Positions 17,174 to 26,145 of a stretch of 64,000 nt of DNA are shown here, piece after piece. Under the pieces are notes generated by a model, which had not been told where the DNA came from, searched no databases, and saw only the letters and a list, made by a program, of their open reading frames with translations. The DNA comes from Pseudophaeobacter flagellatus (GTDB lineage: Bacteria > Pseudomonadota > Alphaproteobacteria > Rhodobacterales > Rhodobacteraceae), in assembly GCF_021228235.1 (NCBI RefSeq), contig NZ_JAJQRG010000008.1, positions 142,353-206,352 on the forward strand, read 5' to 3'. The position numbers were made by a program, and so were the translations under genes. Positions within the stretch are counted from its first letter, which is position 1. Every line of letters starts with the position of its first letter.

Positions 17174-18337
17174 TTACAGTATCTGTGCCAGTTTTCGAAA
17201 CATTTCGACATTGGCCGCGCTGACACCTGGATCGCGAAACTTGCGGTCGGCGGCGGTGCTGACAATGACCACATTCTGTGTCTGGTCGATATAGATATAT
17301 TGCCCGTAGACGCCACGTGCCAGGAACTCTCCGTCATGGGCGCCAACCGGGACCCACCATTGATAGCCATAGCCGATCTTGCCGGGTTTTGTTGGGGCAG
17401 AGGCGGCGGTGGAGGCCGCAATCCAATCGGCCGGCACCACCTGCCGCCCATTGTAGCGGCCCTGCTGCTCGATCATCAGCCCAAAGCGGGCGTAGTCGCG
17501 TGTGGTGATATTCAGCCCGCCCAGAACAAAGGCAACCTCTTGGCCGTCGGTGACATAGTAGAGGTCCTGTTCGAGTCCGAGAGGGGCGATGATCTTGTCC
17601 TGCAGCAGCGTCGCAATGCTTTGCCCGGTGGCACCGCGTATCACCATGCCAATCACATGCGTGTCGATAGAGACATATTGCCAGGTCTCGCCGGGGGCGG
17701 CGAAGGTCTCGGTGAGGTCGGCGGCAAACTGATCCAATGTGCCGCCTAGGGCGACCTCGCGACCCATGCGGTTGATATCGGAATCATAATCCAGATAATC
17801 TTCATCAAAGGTGATGCCGCTGGCCATATTCAGCACATTGCGGATCGAGGCACCGTCGTAGGCGCTGCCGATCAGCAGCGGCGCATATTTGGTGACGGGA
17901 TCGTCGATGGAGTCAATTGCGCCTTCCTCCAGCAGCACCCCAAACAGCGCCGAAAGATAACTTTTGGCGACCGACCAAGAGATGCGCCGGTCATCAGGCC
18001 TGGTACCAAGGTGATAGCTCTCGTGGCGGATTTCACCATCCTTCAGTACCAACAAAGATGTCACGGCTCGTGTCTCTATCCAGTTGGAGGTGGCGGCGGG
18101 TAGGGTCATCTCAGGCCCCTGTGGTAGCGGGCTGACGGGGCCGGTGCCGCGCGAAACCGGTGTGGTCAGAAAGGCCGCATCCATGTTGGAAAAATTGGCC
18201 ACTATCTTTTCGGCGGAAAACAGTGAATTCACCGCCCAGAGCCGCTGGATCTGTTCCCGCTTCCAGAGGCCAAACCCGGCCAGCAGAATGGCAACCACGG
18301 CGAGCATGCGCAGCAGGCGTTTGAGTTGTTTTTTCAT
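17174..18337 (-). CDS. Membrane-anchored beta-lactamase-fold serine hydrolase
   Basis: A 387-residue protein of the class C beta-lactamase/penicillin-binding-protein-like family. Residues ~8-23 are an uncleaved membrane anchor after a basic start. The nucleophile motif SVAK is at 122-125 (ISWSVAKSYLSALFG), and YVSIDTHVIG supplies the Tyr of the second motif; YGYQWWVP and GVYGQYIYID are family stretches near the C-terminus. Related proteins are periplasmic esterases or 6-aminohexanoate-dimer hydrolase-like enzymes; the substrate is unknown. Confidence 0.8.
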   Translation of the reverse strand: MKKQLKRLLRMLAVVAILLAGFGLWKREQIQRLWAVNSLFSAEKIVANFSNMDAAFLTTPVSRGTGPVSPLPQGPEMTLPAATSNWIETRAVTSLLVLKDGEIRHESYHLGTRPDDRRISWSVAKSYLSALFGVLLEEGAIDSIDDPVTKYAPLLIGSAYDGASIRNVLNMASGITFDEDYLDYDSDINRMGREVALGGTLDQFAADLTETFAAPGETWQYVSIDTHVIGMVIRGATGQSIATLLQDKIIAPLGLEQDLYYVTDGQEVAFVLGGLNITTRDYARFGLMIEQQGRYNGRQVVPADWIAASTAASAPTKPGKIGYGYQWWVPVGAHDGEFLARGVYGQYIYIDQTQNVVIVSTAADRKFRDPGVSAANVEMFRKLAQIL

Positions 18338-18411
18338 TATTGGTGCCTCCTCGGATCATAAGCCTAGACCGCGCAGGGGCGCGATAGGAAGCATGACATG
18401 GCGGCAGGCAG

Positions 18412-19161
18412 CTATTTGAACTTGTCGACCAGCCGTTCCAGGGCCGAACGGCTGTCTGGTGTTGGGTCGGCATCCGCAGCCTTGTCTGGCGACCCCTCGG
18501 GCGGGGCAGCAGGTGCTTTTCTGGTAGGCTGCTGGTCGGATTTCGCGGGTGCGGGCTGCTTTTTCGCGGGTTTGGATCCGGTGGAGCTGCGCGGTGGCGC
18601 CACTCGCAGGGAAACGGCATTCATGAATTTTCCGCCATCCCCGGCAGCCAGGGCCGCTGCCCCATCTGAAATGCCACGCAGCAGATCAGCCAGCCAGGCC
18701 TCATCAGCCTTGGGAAAGTCGCGCAGGACATAGCCGGCAACCGCGTCTTTGTGGCCGGGATGCCCAACGCCCAGTCGTACCCGGCCATAATCGGCCCCGA
18801 TATGGGAATGCAGCGAGCGCAGCCCATTGTGGCCGGCATGGCCGCCGCCCTGTTTCGCCCGGCATTTGCCCGGTGCCAGATCCAGCTCATCATGCAGCAC
18901 GGTGACATCCTGACTGGTCAACTTGTAAAACCGCATCGCCTCTCCGACCGCCTGGCCCGACTGGTTCATAAAGGTCTGGGGTTTCATCAGCAAAACCTTG
19001 GTGCCACCCAATGTGCCCTCGCAAATCAGCCCCTGGAATTTGGCCTTCCAGGGGCTGAACCCATGGTCAGAGGCAATTTCATCCAGGGCCATAAAGCCGA
19101 TATTATGGCGGTTGTGGGCATATTTGTCGCCTGGATTGCCGAGCCCAACAAAGAGTTTCAT
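18412..19161 (-). CDS. pth: Peptidyl-tRNA hydrolase with Pro/Ala-rich tail
   Basis: Residues 1-~188 are a standard Pth that frees tRNA from drop-off peptidyl-tRNA: FVGLGNPGDKYAHNRHNIGF has the catalytic His, and KPQTFMNQSGQAV and HDELDLAPG are conserved. About 60 further residues (from ~190) are low-complexity, rich in Pro, Ala, Lys and Ser (KPAKKQPAPAKSDQQPTRKA). E. coli Pth is ~194 residues, so the tail is an add-on, likely disordered. Downstream of rplY on the same strand, the usual rplY-pth order. Confidence 0.93.
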   Translation of the reverse strand: MKLFVGLGNPGDKYAHNRHNIGFMALDEIASDHGFSPWKAKFQGLICEGTLGGTKVLLMKPQTFMNQSGQAVGEAMRFYKLTSQDVTVLHDELDLAPGKCRAKQGGGHAGHNGLRSLHSHIGADYGRVRLGVGHPGHKDAVAGYVLRDFPKADEAWLADLLRGISDGAAALAAGDGGKFMNAVSLRVAPPRSSTGSKPAKKQPAPAKSDQQPTRKAPAAPPEGSPDKAADADPTPDSRSALERLVDKFK

Positions 19162-19743
19162 AGCCTGTTTTGTCTCACATTGATCTGGCGGTGCCGCCCC
19201 TGAATGATGCGCCCGGCGTTCGGGGCCTTGGTCCCTATGGGGCAGGGCCGGTCGCGCTGGTGCTGGTTTGGGCTGCTACATGACCTGTTTTGGGCCGGAA
19301 ATCCAGTGCCCTGTGTCGCAGGCTGCCCTTTGCAGCAAGGCCCGGGGCGCAAGACTGGCGATCAGATGTGCGGGCAGCGGCTCTCTGGGGGGAGGAGGTA
19401 GGTCTCTTTTTGTGGCAAGAGCTGGCGCGGGACCGGATCTGATATGGTTTCGCCGCAAAATCGTGGCGCGTCAAAATTAAAACCGCGCAATATTCGAAAC
19501 AACAGCCGTCTGCGCAGGCGTGCTTCTTCCTGTTCAAGGGTATCCAACATTTTACTCACCTAAACCTTACTCATTCCGGGCCCGAGTATGGCTGGCAAAA
19601 TGCAAAGGATCGGTTTGCGCGCCGCGGCTTTGTCAGGGGGGCTTGTGTCATATTCGTTGTAGTTTTTGCGTAGATTTTAGGGGCTGAGCGGCGCAGAGCC
19701 GGGCTGTGGACTGCGAGGTGGGGCTGGGCTGGGGCAAAAGTGC
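19162..19743. other. Gap between rplY and pth
   Basis: Almost 600 bases without a firm gene. It should hold the pth promoter (reading leftwards). The only coding-like stretch is a short leftward frame at 19362-19550, listed separately. No tRNA or known RNA motif is seen. Confidence 0.4.
19362..19550 (-). CDS. Doubtful small open frame (62 codons)
   Basis: A leftward frame starting ATG TTG GAT (MLDTLEQEEARLRRRLLF...) with AGGTGAG five bases upstream; a GTG three codons earlier is an alternative start. The first ~30 residues look like a plausible charged helix, the rest (PVPRQLLPQKETYLLPPE) does not. Directly upstream lies a four-codon mini-frame, ATGAGTAAGGTTTAG, whose first codons resemble the alternative start. 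No family recognised; it may not be real. Confidence 0.25.
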   Translation of the reverse strand: MLDTLEQEEARLRRRLLFRILRGFNFDAPRFCGETISDPVPRQLLPQKETYLLPPESRCPHI

Positions 19744-19775
19744 GACAAAAAACGGGGCCCCGAAGGACCCCGTTT
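19744..19775 (-). terminator. Terminator of rplY
   Basis: Read leftwards, AAACGGGG (complement of 19768-19775) pairs with CCCCGTTT (complement of 19750-19757), with a short inner stem, and runs into a T-tract (plus-strand As at 19747-19752). It is 25 bases after the rplY stop. Confidence 0.85.
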
Positions 19776-19800
19776 CATCCGCTCCCAGGGGGAGAGGCTC

Positions 19801-20433
19801 TTATTCTTCAGCGGCTTCGGCTTCTTCTTCGCCTGCAGCTTCGTCTTCATCGCTTGCAGCAATGCCGCCGGGGGCTGCAATGTTTGCAATAACGAAGTCA
19901 CGGTCGATGGTTGGGCGCGCGCCTTCGGGCAGCTTGATCGACGAGATGGTGATTACATCGCCGATGACGCTGTTCGCCAGATCAACGGTCAGCTTCTCAG
20001 GGATATCGCCTGCGGTCACAACCAGTTCGACTTCGGGGCGAACCACGGCGAGCATGCCGCCTTTTTTGACGCCAGGGCAGGTATCTTCGTTGAGGAATTC
20101 AACCGGGATGAACAGGTTGATCTTCGACGTCCGGCGCAGGCGCATCAGGTCGAGGTGGGTTGGCAGATCTTTGACAACATCACGCTGAACGTCGCGGCAA
20201 ATCACGCGCACGTCTTCCTGGCCTTCAACCTTCAGGTTCCACAGTGTGGACTTGAACTTGCCGGCCTTCAGTTTTTTCAACAGAACGTTGAACGGGATCT
20301 GGATCGAAAGGGGATCCACATCACCACCGTAAACAACACCAGGAACCATGCCAGCACGACGTGCTGCGCGAGCGGCGCCCTTGCCCGTCCCCGCACGTTC
20401 CTCGGCGACGAGATCAGGAATCTCTTTTGCCAT
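19801..20433 (-). CDS. rplY: 50S ribosomal protein L25/general stress protein Ctc
   Basis: A 210-residue protein of the long (Ctc) form: N-terminal L25 5S-rRNA-binding domain ([25 protein letters not shown]) and C-terminal TL5-like beta domain, ending in a very acidic tail ([17 protein letters not shown]). A length of ~205-210 is usual in Rhodobacterales. A terminator follows; pth lies downstream. Confidence 0.95.
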   Translation of the reverse strand: MAKEIPDLVAEERAGTGKGAARAARRAGMVPGVVYGGDVDPLSIQIPFNVLLKKLKAGKFKSTLWNLKVEGQEDVRVICRDVQRDVVKDLPTHLDLMRLRRTSKINLFIPVEFLNEDTCPGVKKGGMLAVVRPEVELVVTAGDIPEKLTVDLANSVIGDVITISSIKLPEGARPTIDRDFVIANIAAPGGIAASDEDEAAGEEEAEAAEE

Positions 20434-20541
20434 TTGAATTCTCCAATATATCTATGCGGGGTGCCTCCAAGGCTGTCACCCCACGTGAAGGCCTGCCCTT
20501 ACAGGGGATTTTGGGATTTCGCAAGTGGCAGTTCGCAGGTG

Positions 20542-20586
20542 CCCGGGATTGGGGGCGCTGCCCCCGGCCTGTGGCCTCCCCCCGGG
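20542..20586. repeat. REP-like palindromic intergenic element
   Basis: Within the 340-base gap 20434-20773, CCCGGG (20542-20547), GGGGGCGCTGCCCCC (20551-20565), GGCCTGTGGCC (20567-20577) and CCCGGG (20581-20586) lie nose to tail, followed by ATATTTG. Dense nested palindromes ending in such a T-rich tail are typical of dispersed intergenic repeats of Rhodobacteraceae. It may act as a terminator or bound the rplY and downstream units. Only one copy is in the window, so the repeat nature is inferred. Confidence 0.5.
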
Positions 20587-20595
20587 ATATTTGCC

Positions 20596-20631
20596 GCCAA
20601 ATGAAACGGACAGGCCAAATGAAACGGACCG
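20596..20631. repeat. Tandem 18-nt duplication
   Basis: GCCAAATGAAACGGACAG (20596-20613) is followed at once by GCCAAATGAAACGGACCG (20614-20631), one mismatch. It adjoins the REP-like element and lies in the upstream region of both rplY (leftwards) and the following gene. Confidence 0.85.
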
Positions 20632-20773
20632 ACATGTGATGCGCCGCCCTAGAGGCGCCCTGGACCAGAGCTTTTGCCGAGTTGCAAGCTGTGGGAAGCA
20701 GCGGGGGCTAAGGGAAGTGTTAAAGGCAGCAGGCTAGTTTTGCGGCAGTGTTCAATCTTTGGAGCCTGCCGAG

Positions 20774-21214
20774 GTGCTGCGTCTGATTTCCCTGTTTTTG
20801 CCAACGGTGTTTCCCTCTTGGCGGTTTTTCAAGACCGTGGCGCCTTCGCCTCGGATTGAATATCGCCTAATTGAGCCCGGCCAAAGTGAGGCCTATGCGG
20901 TTGGCGGCTGGCAAGAGGATCGCCCCCGGCCGCAGCATCTGCGCCTAGGGCAGATGCTGCGGTGGATGTTGTGGAACCCGCAATGGAACGAACAGCTTTA
21001 CCTGGTCAGCTGCGCGGAACGCCTGATTGAGGCACCAAGCCAGCATAGCATTGATGAAATCAACCGCAGGGTTGCCCGCTTGCTGCCGCAGGGATCGCAG
21101 GCCCTGCAGTTTCGCCTGGTGTTTCTGTCGCGCGAGGGCGCGCAGGTTGTCAAACTGGTGGAGTATGAAAGTACCCCGGTGCTGCTGGCCCAGTTGCAAG
21201 AGGGCCCGGCTTGA
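20774..21214 (+). CDS. Hypothetical protein paired with an HTTM-like membrane protein
   Basis: A 146-residue protein with an N-terminal hydrophobic stretch (VLRLISLFLPTVFPSWRFF, possible anchor) and a soluble remainder (IEYRLIEPGQ, RLGQMLRWMLWNPQWNEQLY, FRLVFLSREGAQVVKLVEY). GTG 20774 is preferred: GGAG (20761-20764) is nine bases before it; TTG 20759 is also in frame. Its stop overlaps the TTG start of the next gene (TTGA), so the pair is translationally coupled. I do not recognise a family; the beta-rich C-terminal half suggests an extracytoplasmic domain serving the membrane partner. Confidence 0.6.
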   Translation: MLRLISLFLPTVFPSWRFFKTVAPSPRIEYRLIEPGQSEAYAVGGWQEDRPRPQHLRLGQMLRWMLWNPQWNEQLYLVSCAERLIEAPSQHSIDEINRRVARLLPQGSQALQFRLVFLSREGAQVVKLVEYESTPVLLAQLQEGPA

Positions 21215-21930
21215 GCGGGGCCTTGTTTCTGGAGCGGGGGCTGACGGCAGCCCAGGCGATGGGCTGGATGCAACTGTTGCTGGCCTTTGCCATCGCCCAG
21301 CAAAGCCTGGAACATCTGGCACTGGGGGCGTTGGCACTGCGGGATCGGATGATCTTTGTGTCGCGGCTGCTGCTGTGTCTCGGGCTGGCACTGGGGCTTG
21401 GTGGGCCCTGGCCTGTCTGGGGGCTCTGGGGGAGCGGCCTGGCGCTGCTCTGGCGGTATCAGGGGCCATATAACGGCGGCAGCGACAAGATGACGATGCT
21501 GATCCTTAGCTGTCTGAGCCTAGCGTATCTGGCGCCGACAATCTTTTGGCAAGAGATGGCGCTGTCCTATCTGGCGGTGCAGCTGGCGCTGTCTTATTTT
21601 GTCTCGGGCTGGGTCAAGGTAATCAATCCCGAATGGCGCAGTGGCAGCGCCCTGCGTGATGTCTTTCGCTTTTCCGCCTATCCGGTGAGCGAAGCGCTGC
21701 GCGGCCTGGCCGAGAGGCAGCGCCTTTTATGGATCATGGGCTGGGCGGTCATCCTGTTTGAGCTGGTCTTCCCGCTGGCCCTGTTGAACCCGATCGCATT
21801 GAAGCTGGCATTGCTTGGCGCGGCGGGGTTTCACTTGTCCAACGCCTGCTTTTTTGGTCTGAATCGGTTTTTCTGGATCTGGCTCTGCGCCTATCCGGCC
21901 CTGATCTGGTTTCAGGACCGGATATTTTGA
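21211..21930 (+). CDS. HTTM-like multi-pass membrane protein
   Basis: A 239-residue protein with about six or seven membrane helices. The central ALSYFVSGWVKVINPEWRSG and the C-terminal GFHLSNACFFGLNRFFWIW resemble the HTTM domain of vitamin-K-dependent carboxylase-like proteins, many of which are small bacterial membrane proteins of unknown role. It starts at TTG 21211, overlapping the preceding stop. It ends 13 bases from the convergent lldD gene. The catalytic role is unproven and the carboxylase lysine cannot be assigned. Confidence 0.6.
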   Translation: MSGALFLERGLTAAQAMGWMQLLLAFAIAQQSLEHLALGALALRDRMIFVSRLLLCLGLALGLGGPWPVWGLWGSGLALLWRYQGPYNGGSDKMTMLILSCLSLAYLAPTIFWQEMALSYLAVQLALSYFVSGWVKVINPEWRSGSALRDVFRFSAYPVSEALRGLAERQRLLWIMGWAVILFELVFPLALLNPIALKLALLGAAGFHLSNACFFGLNRFFWIWLCAYPALIWFQDRIF

Positions 21931-21943
21931 TCCAGCCTGGCCG

Positions 21944-23110
21944 TTATTCCTGCCAGGAGCCTTCAAAGTCGCTGGGGATCAGCAGGTTGTGGCGGCCGAG
22001 GTTGCTGACATTTCGTTCCCCACAGAGCGCCATGGTGGTGTCCAGCTCTTTGTGGATCAGCTCCAGAGCGGTGGTGACGCCCTGCTGGCCCATGGCACCC
22101 AGCCCGTAGATATAGGCGCGTCCGATCATGGTGCCGGTGGCCCCCATGGCCAGCGCTTTCAGTACGTCCTGGCCAGAGCGAATACCGCTGTCCAGAATCA
22201 CCTCGGTATCGCCGCCTACTGCATCCAGGATCTGCGGCAGCATTCTGATCGAGCTGAGCGCCCCGTCCAGCTGTCGCCCGCCATGGTTGGAGACCACAAT
22301 GGCATCGGCCCCCACTTTGACCGCCATCTTGGCGTCTTCGGCGTCCAGGATCCCTTTCAGGATCACCTTGCCGCCCCACATTTCTTTCAGTTTGGCGATT
22401 TTGCCCCAGTCCAGCGACAGGTCAAATTGTTCAGCCGTCCAGGCCCCCAGCGAGGAGGCATCCGATATGCCCTGGACATGGCCGACGATATTGCCAAAGT
22501 CGCGCCGTTTGGCCCCCAGCATCTGCAGGCCCCAGGTCCATTTTGTCATCAGGTTGGCGATGGTCTTTGCGGTCAGCTTTGGCGGGGCAGACAGGCCGTT
22601 TTTCAGATCTTTGTGCCGCTGGCCCAGAATCTGCAGATCAAGCGTGATGACAAGGGCAGAACATTTTGCATCCTTGGCACGTTGGATCAGGCGGCGTACA
22701 TAGTCTTCGTCCGTCATGGTATAAAGCTGAAACCAAAAGGGTTTATCCGTGGCTTCGGCAACCTCTTCGATGGAGTTGATCGACATGGTCGACAGGGTAT
22801 AGGGCACGCCAAAGGCGGCAGCGGCCTTGGCGGCTTTGATCTCGCCATCTGCGTGCTGCATGCCGGTCAGGCCTACCGGGGCCAAGGATACCGGCATAGT
22901 GACATCTTGGCCAAGCATCTGACCCTTGGTTAAACGCCCGGACATATCCACCGCAACGCGCTGGCGCAGGCGGATTTTTTCAAAGTCAGAGCTGTTCTCG
23001 CGAAAGGTCTGCTCGGTCCAGCTGCCGCTTTCGGTGTAGTCAAAAAACATCCGCGGCACCCGCCGTTCATAGATGCGTTTCAGGTCCTGAATATTGGTGA
23101 TTACCGGCAC
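21944..23110 (-). CDS. lldD: FMN-dependent L-lactate dehydrogenase
   Basis: A 388-residue alpha-hydroxy-acid dehydrogenase of the LldD/glycolate oxidase family, oxidising L-lactate to pyruvate and feeding the quinone pool from the inner membrane face. Seen: RVPRMFFDYTESGSWTE (family N-terminus), PVSLAPVGLTGMQHADGE, FWFQLYTMTDED, the catalytic-base motif SNHGGRQLDGALSS and the FMN phosphate site DSGIRSGQDVLKALAMGA. GTG 23110 is chosen because GAGGG lies about nine bases before it; the frame runs further back into the promoter. A palindrome upstream suggests control by a GntR regulator. Confidence 0.88.
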   Translation of the reverse strand: MPVITNIQDLKRIYERRVPRMFFDYTESGSWTEQTFRENSSDFEKIRLRQRVAVDMSGRLTKGQMLGQDVTMPVSLAPVGLTGMQHADGEIKAAKAAAAFGVPYTLSTMSINSIEEVAEATDKPFWFQLYTMTDEDYVRRLIQRAKDAKCSALVITLDLQILGQRHKDLKNGLSAPPKLTAKTIANLMTKWTWGLQMLGAKRRDFGNIVGHVQGISDASSLGAWTAEQFDLSLDWGKIAKLKEMWGGKVILKGILDAEDAKMAVKVGADAIVVSNHGGRQLDGALSSIRMLPQILDAVGGDTEVILDSGIRSGQDVLKALAMGATGTMIGRAYIYGLGAMGQQGVTTALELIHKELDTTMALCGERNVSNLGRHNLLIPSDFEGSWQE

Positions 23111-23131
23111 GGATCTGCCCTCGCTATGATG

Positions 23132-23150
23132 TGGTAAGTTTTCCTTACCA
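23132..23150. promoter_or_regulatory. Palindrome upstream of lldD, candidate operator
   Basis: TGGTAAG (23132-23138) and CTTACCA (23144-23150) form a perfect inverted repeat around TTTTC, 22 bases before the lldD start. TGGT/ACCA half-sites are usual for FadR/LldR-type GntR regulators, though their sites are normally closer together. No such regulator is nearby. Confidence 0.5.
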
Positions 23151-23198
23151 ATTATTGAGGGCTGCTGCAACACTGCAGAACAGCAGCGGTTATGACGC

Positions 23199-23226
23199 AA
23201 AAAGCCGCACCAGAGGCGCGGCTTTT
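23199..23226 (-). terminator. Terminator of trpA
   Basis: Arms AAAAGCCGC (23200-23208) and GCGGCTTTT (23218-23226), 9-base loop. Read leftwards it ends in five Ts and lies 50 bases after the trpA stop. Confidence 0.85.
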
Positions 23227-23276
23227 GACGATATAGACCGAAGCTGTGGGTGGCGGTTGCGCCGTTGAGGGTCTGT

Positions 23277-24068
23277 TCACCCCCGGTGGGCGCCCTCTGC
23301 TAGTGATTTCACAAAATCCAGCACCTCGGCCGTGGGTTTGCCTGCGCCGATCTGGCCGACGATGGCGCTGCCAACAACTGCCCCATCGGAAATAGAGGCG
23401 ATGTTCTGCGCCTTTTCCGGGGTGTTGATGCCAAAGCCGACAATCACAGGTAGATCGGTTGCCGCTTTGATGCGGGCCACTTCGGGGCCAACATCACCAG
23501 CCTGGGCTTCGGCAGAGCCGGTGATGCCGGTGACCGAGACATAATAGACAAAGCCAGAGGTGTTTTGCAGAACGGTAGGCAGGCGCTTGTCATCCGTGGT
23601 GGGGGTGGCCAGGCGGATAAAGTTCAGCCCCGCCTTTTGCGCCGGAATGCACAGTTCCTCGTCTTCTTCAGGCGGCAGATCCACCACGATCAGCCCGTCA
23701 ATGCCCGCCGCTTTGGCATCGATCAAAAAGGTCTCTACGCCGCGATTGTAGATGGGATTGTAGTAGCCCATCAATACAATCGGGGTGGTGTCATCGCCCT
23801 TGCGGAATTCGGCGGCCAGCTGCAGCGTCTTTTCCAGCGTCATGCCGCCATCAAGCGCGCGCTGACCGGCCAGCTGAATGGTGGGGCCGTCGGCCATCGG
23901 GTCGGTGAAAGGCAGGCCCAGTTCGATGATGTCGACGCCTGCAGCGGGCAGACCCTTCACCAGCTCTAGTGAGCTGTCATAATCGGGGTCACCAGCCATG
24001 ACATAGGACACAAAGGCCTTTTTGCCAGCGGCTTTGAGTTCGGCGAATTTTGCGTCAATACGGGTCAT
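23277..24068 (-). CDS. trpA: Tryptophan synthase alpha chain
   Basis: A 263-residue TIM-barrel enzyme that cleaves indole-3-glycerol phosphate. The catalytic Glu is in [18 protein letters not shown] (Asp in the same barrel at the [15 protein letters not shown] loop), and the phosphate site is [11 protein letters not shown] and GAVVGSAIV. It is unlinked to trpB, which lies 7 kb away on the other strand. Its own terminator follows. Confidence 0.95.
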   Translation of the reverse strand: MTRIDAKFAELKAAGKKAFVSYVMAGDPDYDSSLELVKGLPAAGVDIIELGLPFTDPMADGPTIQLAGQRALDGGMTLEKTLQLAAEFRKGDDTTPIVLMGYYNPIYNRGVETFLIDAKAAGIDGLIVVDLPPEEDEELCIPAQKAGLNFIRLATPTTDDKRLPTVLQNTSGFVYYVSVTGITGSAEAQAGDVGPEVARIKAATDLPVIVGFGINTPEKAQNIASISDGAVVGSAIVGQIGAGKPTAEVLDFVKSLAEGAHRG

Positions 24069-24182
24069 TGTCGGGCCTCTTGCAACTTATGGCTCTGGTG
24101 TGCCGAAACTTGCCCGGGAAATCAATCCCGCTGCCTAGGGCAAATTGCGCTTTGCGCAAATCGCCCTGACGTGGCATCGCCT

Positions 24183-24677
24183 CTAGCCTAGCGGAATATG
24201 CCAACGCAGGGTCACCGCATTGACGCCTGGATTGACATATCCGGTCGAGGCATTTGATTTGTGGCTTAGCCCAAGCGACAGGCCCTTGCCGTTGTTGAAA
24301 CGCTTGCCAACTGCGATCTGGCTGCGGATTTCAAAGGTAGAGCCAAGCTCGTTCAGCTGGATGGCTTCGACATAGGCACCGGGTAAAACGCTTGCCTCGA
24401 TGAACCAGCTGTTTTGCAGGGTCCATGTGCCACTGACGCCGACCCCCAGAAAGGCGTCTCCGGTTTCAACCACTTCGATGGTGCCGGCCAGGCGGGTCGA
24501 AAAGATCCGGCCCTCATAAAAAGGAGTATGCGTGTATTCCAGCGCAATCAATACACCATCCCGGGCGCCATGGTGCGAATAGTCGGTATGCCCCATGCCA
24601 AGAACGATCTCTTGGCCAGTAACAGCACTTGCGAGCCCGGTAGCCAAAGCCGCAGACAGTAGTATCTTTGTTTTCAT
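24183..24677 (-). CDS. PagL-like lipid A deacylase (acyloxyacyl hydrolase)
   Basis: A 164-residue outer-membrane beta-barrel candidate. A signal peptide (KTKILLSAALATGLASAVTG) is followed by alternating beta strands and a C-terminal GLSHKSNASTGYVNPGVNAV motif plus terminal strand. The HxSNA motif is the PagL active site (His and Ser); PagL removes the 3-O acyl chain of lipid A. ATG 24677 follows GGGGAAAG; a TTG four codons earlier is the alternative. Single gene. Confidence 0.7.
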   Translation of the reverse strand: MKTKILLSAALATGLASAVTGQEIVLGMGHTDYSHHGARDGVLIALEYTHTPFYEGRIFSTRLAGTIEVVETGDAFLGVGVSGTWTLQNSWFIEASVLPGAYVEAIQLNELGSTFEIRSQIAVGKRFNNGKGLSLGLSHKSNASTGYVNPGVNAVTLRWHIPLG

Positions 24678-24881
24678 TTCTTTCCCCAAATGTCTTGGAC
24701 CCTGAGATGAAATAGGAGCGTTGTCTCAATATGTAACCTGCGCACAGGCATATGCGACATTGCGTGAAAGTATATCAAGACATATCCATACCACGCCCAA
24801 CAGGGTCAATACGTCAAGTTGCCTTGCGCCGGAGGGCAATGCTGCCTAGAAGCCATTGCCAAGTGGCATCAGGAGGCCGAT

Positions 24882-25979
24882 ATGGGCTTTAAAATGGGAA
24901 TTGTGGGCCTGCCGAATGTTGGCAAGTCGACTTTGTTTAACGCGTTGACCAAAACCGCTTCGGCACAGGCGGCAAATTTTCCGTTCTGCACGATCGAACC
25001 CAATGTGGGCGAAGTCGGGGTGCCGGACGCGCGTCTGGATAAGCTGGCGGCGATTGCCGGATCCAAACAGATCATCCCGACCCGGATGACATTTGTTGAT
25101 ATCGCCGGTCTGGTCAAAGGCGCGTCCAAGGGCGAAGGTCTGGGCAACCAGTTTTTGGCCAATATTCGCGAAACCGATGCAATTGCACATGTTTTGCGCT
25201 GTTTTGAAGACGGCGATGTGACCCATGTTGATGGTCGCGTTGATCCGGTTGCCGATGCCGAGACCATCGAAACAGAGCTGATGCTGGCGGATCTCGAAAG
25301 CATCGAAAAGCGCCGGGCCAATCTGGTGCGCAAGCTGAAAGGCAACGATAAAGAGGCGCAGCAGCAAGAGCGGCTGCTCGCCGAGGCCCAGGCCATGCTG
25401 GAAGATGGCAAGCCTGCACGCCTGGTCGAAGTGGACGAAGACGACGCCAAGGCCTGGAAGATGCTGCAGCTGCTGTCGACCAAACCAGTGCTTTATGTGT
25501 GCAACGTGGGTGAGTCGGAATCGGTCGCGGGCAACGCACATTCCGCCAAAGTGGCCGAAATGGCGGCGGCGCAGGGCAATTCCCATGTGATTATTTCAGC
25601 GCAGATTGAAGAAGAAATCAGCCAACTTGAATCTGAGGAAGCCCAGATGTTCCTCGAGGAGATGGGACTGGAAGAAGCCGGGCTCGACCGTCTTATCCGG
25701 GCAGGATATGAGCTGTTGCACTTGGAAACCTATTTCACTGTTGGCCCCAAAGAGGCCCGTGCCTGGACCATTCGCCAAGGTACCTCGGGGCCGCAGGCGG
25801 CTGGGGTCATTCACGGTGATTTTGAAAAGGGCTTTATCCGGGCCGAAACCATCGCTTTTGATGATTTTGTCGCCTGCAATGGCGAACAGGGGGCAAAAGA
25901 GGCCGGCAAGATGCGCTCTGAGGGCAAGTCATATGTCGTCAAGGATGGCGACGTCATGCACTTCCTGTTCAACACCTGA
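24882..25979 (+). CDS. ychF: Redox-regulated ATPase YchF
   Basis: A 365-residue Obg-family P-loop protein: G1 [26 protein letters not shown], the G3 region DIAGLVKG, helical hairpin insert with many charged residues, G4-like VLYVCNVGE and a C-terminal TGS-type domain ([29 protein letters not shown]). YchF binds ATP rather than GTP (non-canonical G4) and modulates ribosome and stress functions. AGGAGG lies five bases before ATG 24882. A small hairpin (GGCAATG 24835-24841 with CATTGCC 24854-24860) sits just before the ribosome site. Confidence 0.95.
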   Translation: MGFKMGIVGLPNVGKSTLFNALTKTASAQAANFPFCTIEPNVGEVGVPDARLDKLAAIAGSKQIIPTRMTFVDIAGLVKGASKGEGLGNQFLANIRETDAIAHVLRCFEDGDVTHVDGRVDPVADAETIETELMLADLESIEKRRANLVRKLKGNDKEAQQQERLLAEAQAMLEDGKPARLVEVDEDDAKAWKMLQLLSTKPVLYVCNVGESESVAGNAHSAKVAEMAAAQGNSHVIISAQIEEEISQLESEEAQMFLEEMGLEEAGLDRLIRAGYELLHLETYFTVGPKEARAWTIRQGTSGPQAAGVIHGDFEKGFIRAETIAFDDFVACNGEQGAKEAGKMRSEGKSYVVKDGDVMHFLFNT

Positions 25980-26022
25980 TCCAGCCCAGGGCCGGGTAAG
26001 ACCGGCTCTTGAAAAGATCTAT

Positions 26023-26053
26023 GCCCGTGCAGTGCCGCTGCGCGGGCGTTTTC
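26023..26053 (+). terminator. Terminator of ychF
   Basis: GCCCGTGCAG (26023-26032) pairs with CTGCGCGGGC (26038-26047), loop TGCCG, followed by GTTTTC. Confidence 0.85.
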
Positions 26054-26145
26054 GTCTGGCGCCTTTGGTACTGCGGCGGGCCGGGTCTTGCTGGTGCGGC
26101 GGCAGAAATGCTAGGCCAGCGCGATCAGCGAGGGGAAAGACATTC

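Noticed and set aside
25606..26145. In-frame extension of the nucleoside hydrolase back into ychF
   Set aside because: It would overlap ychF by over 370 bases and cross its terminator; the family N-terminus starts at ATG 26146.
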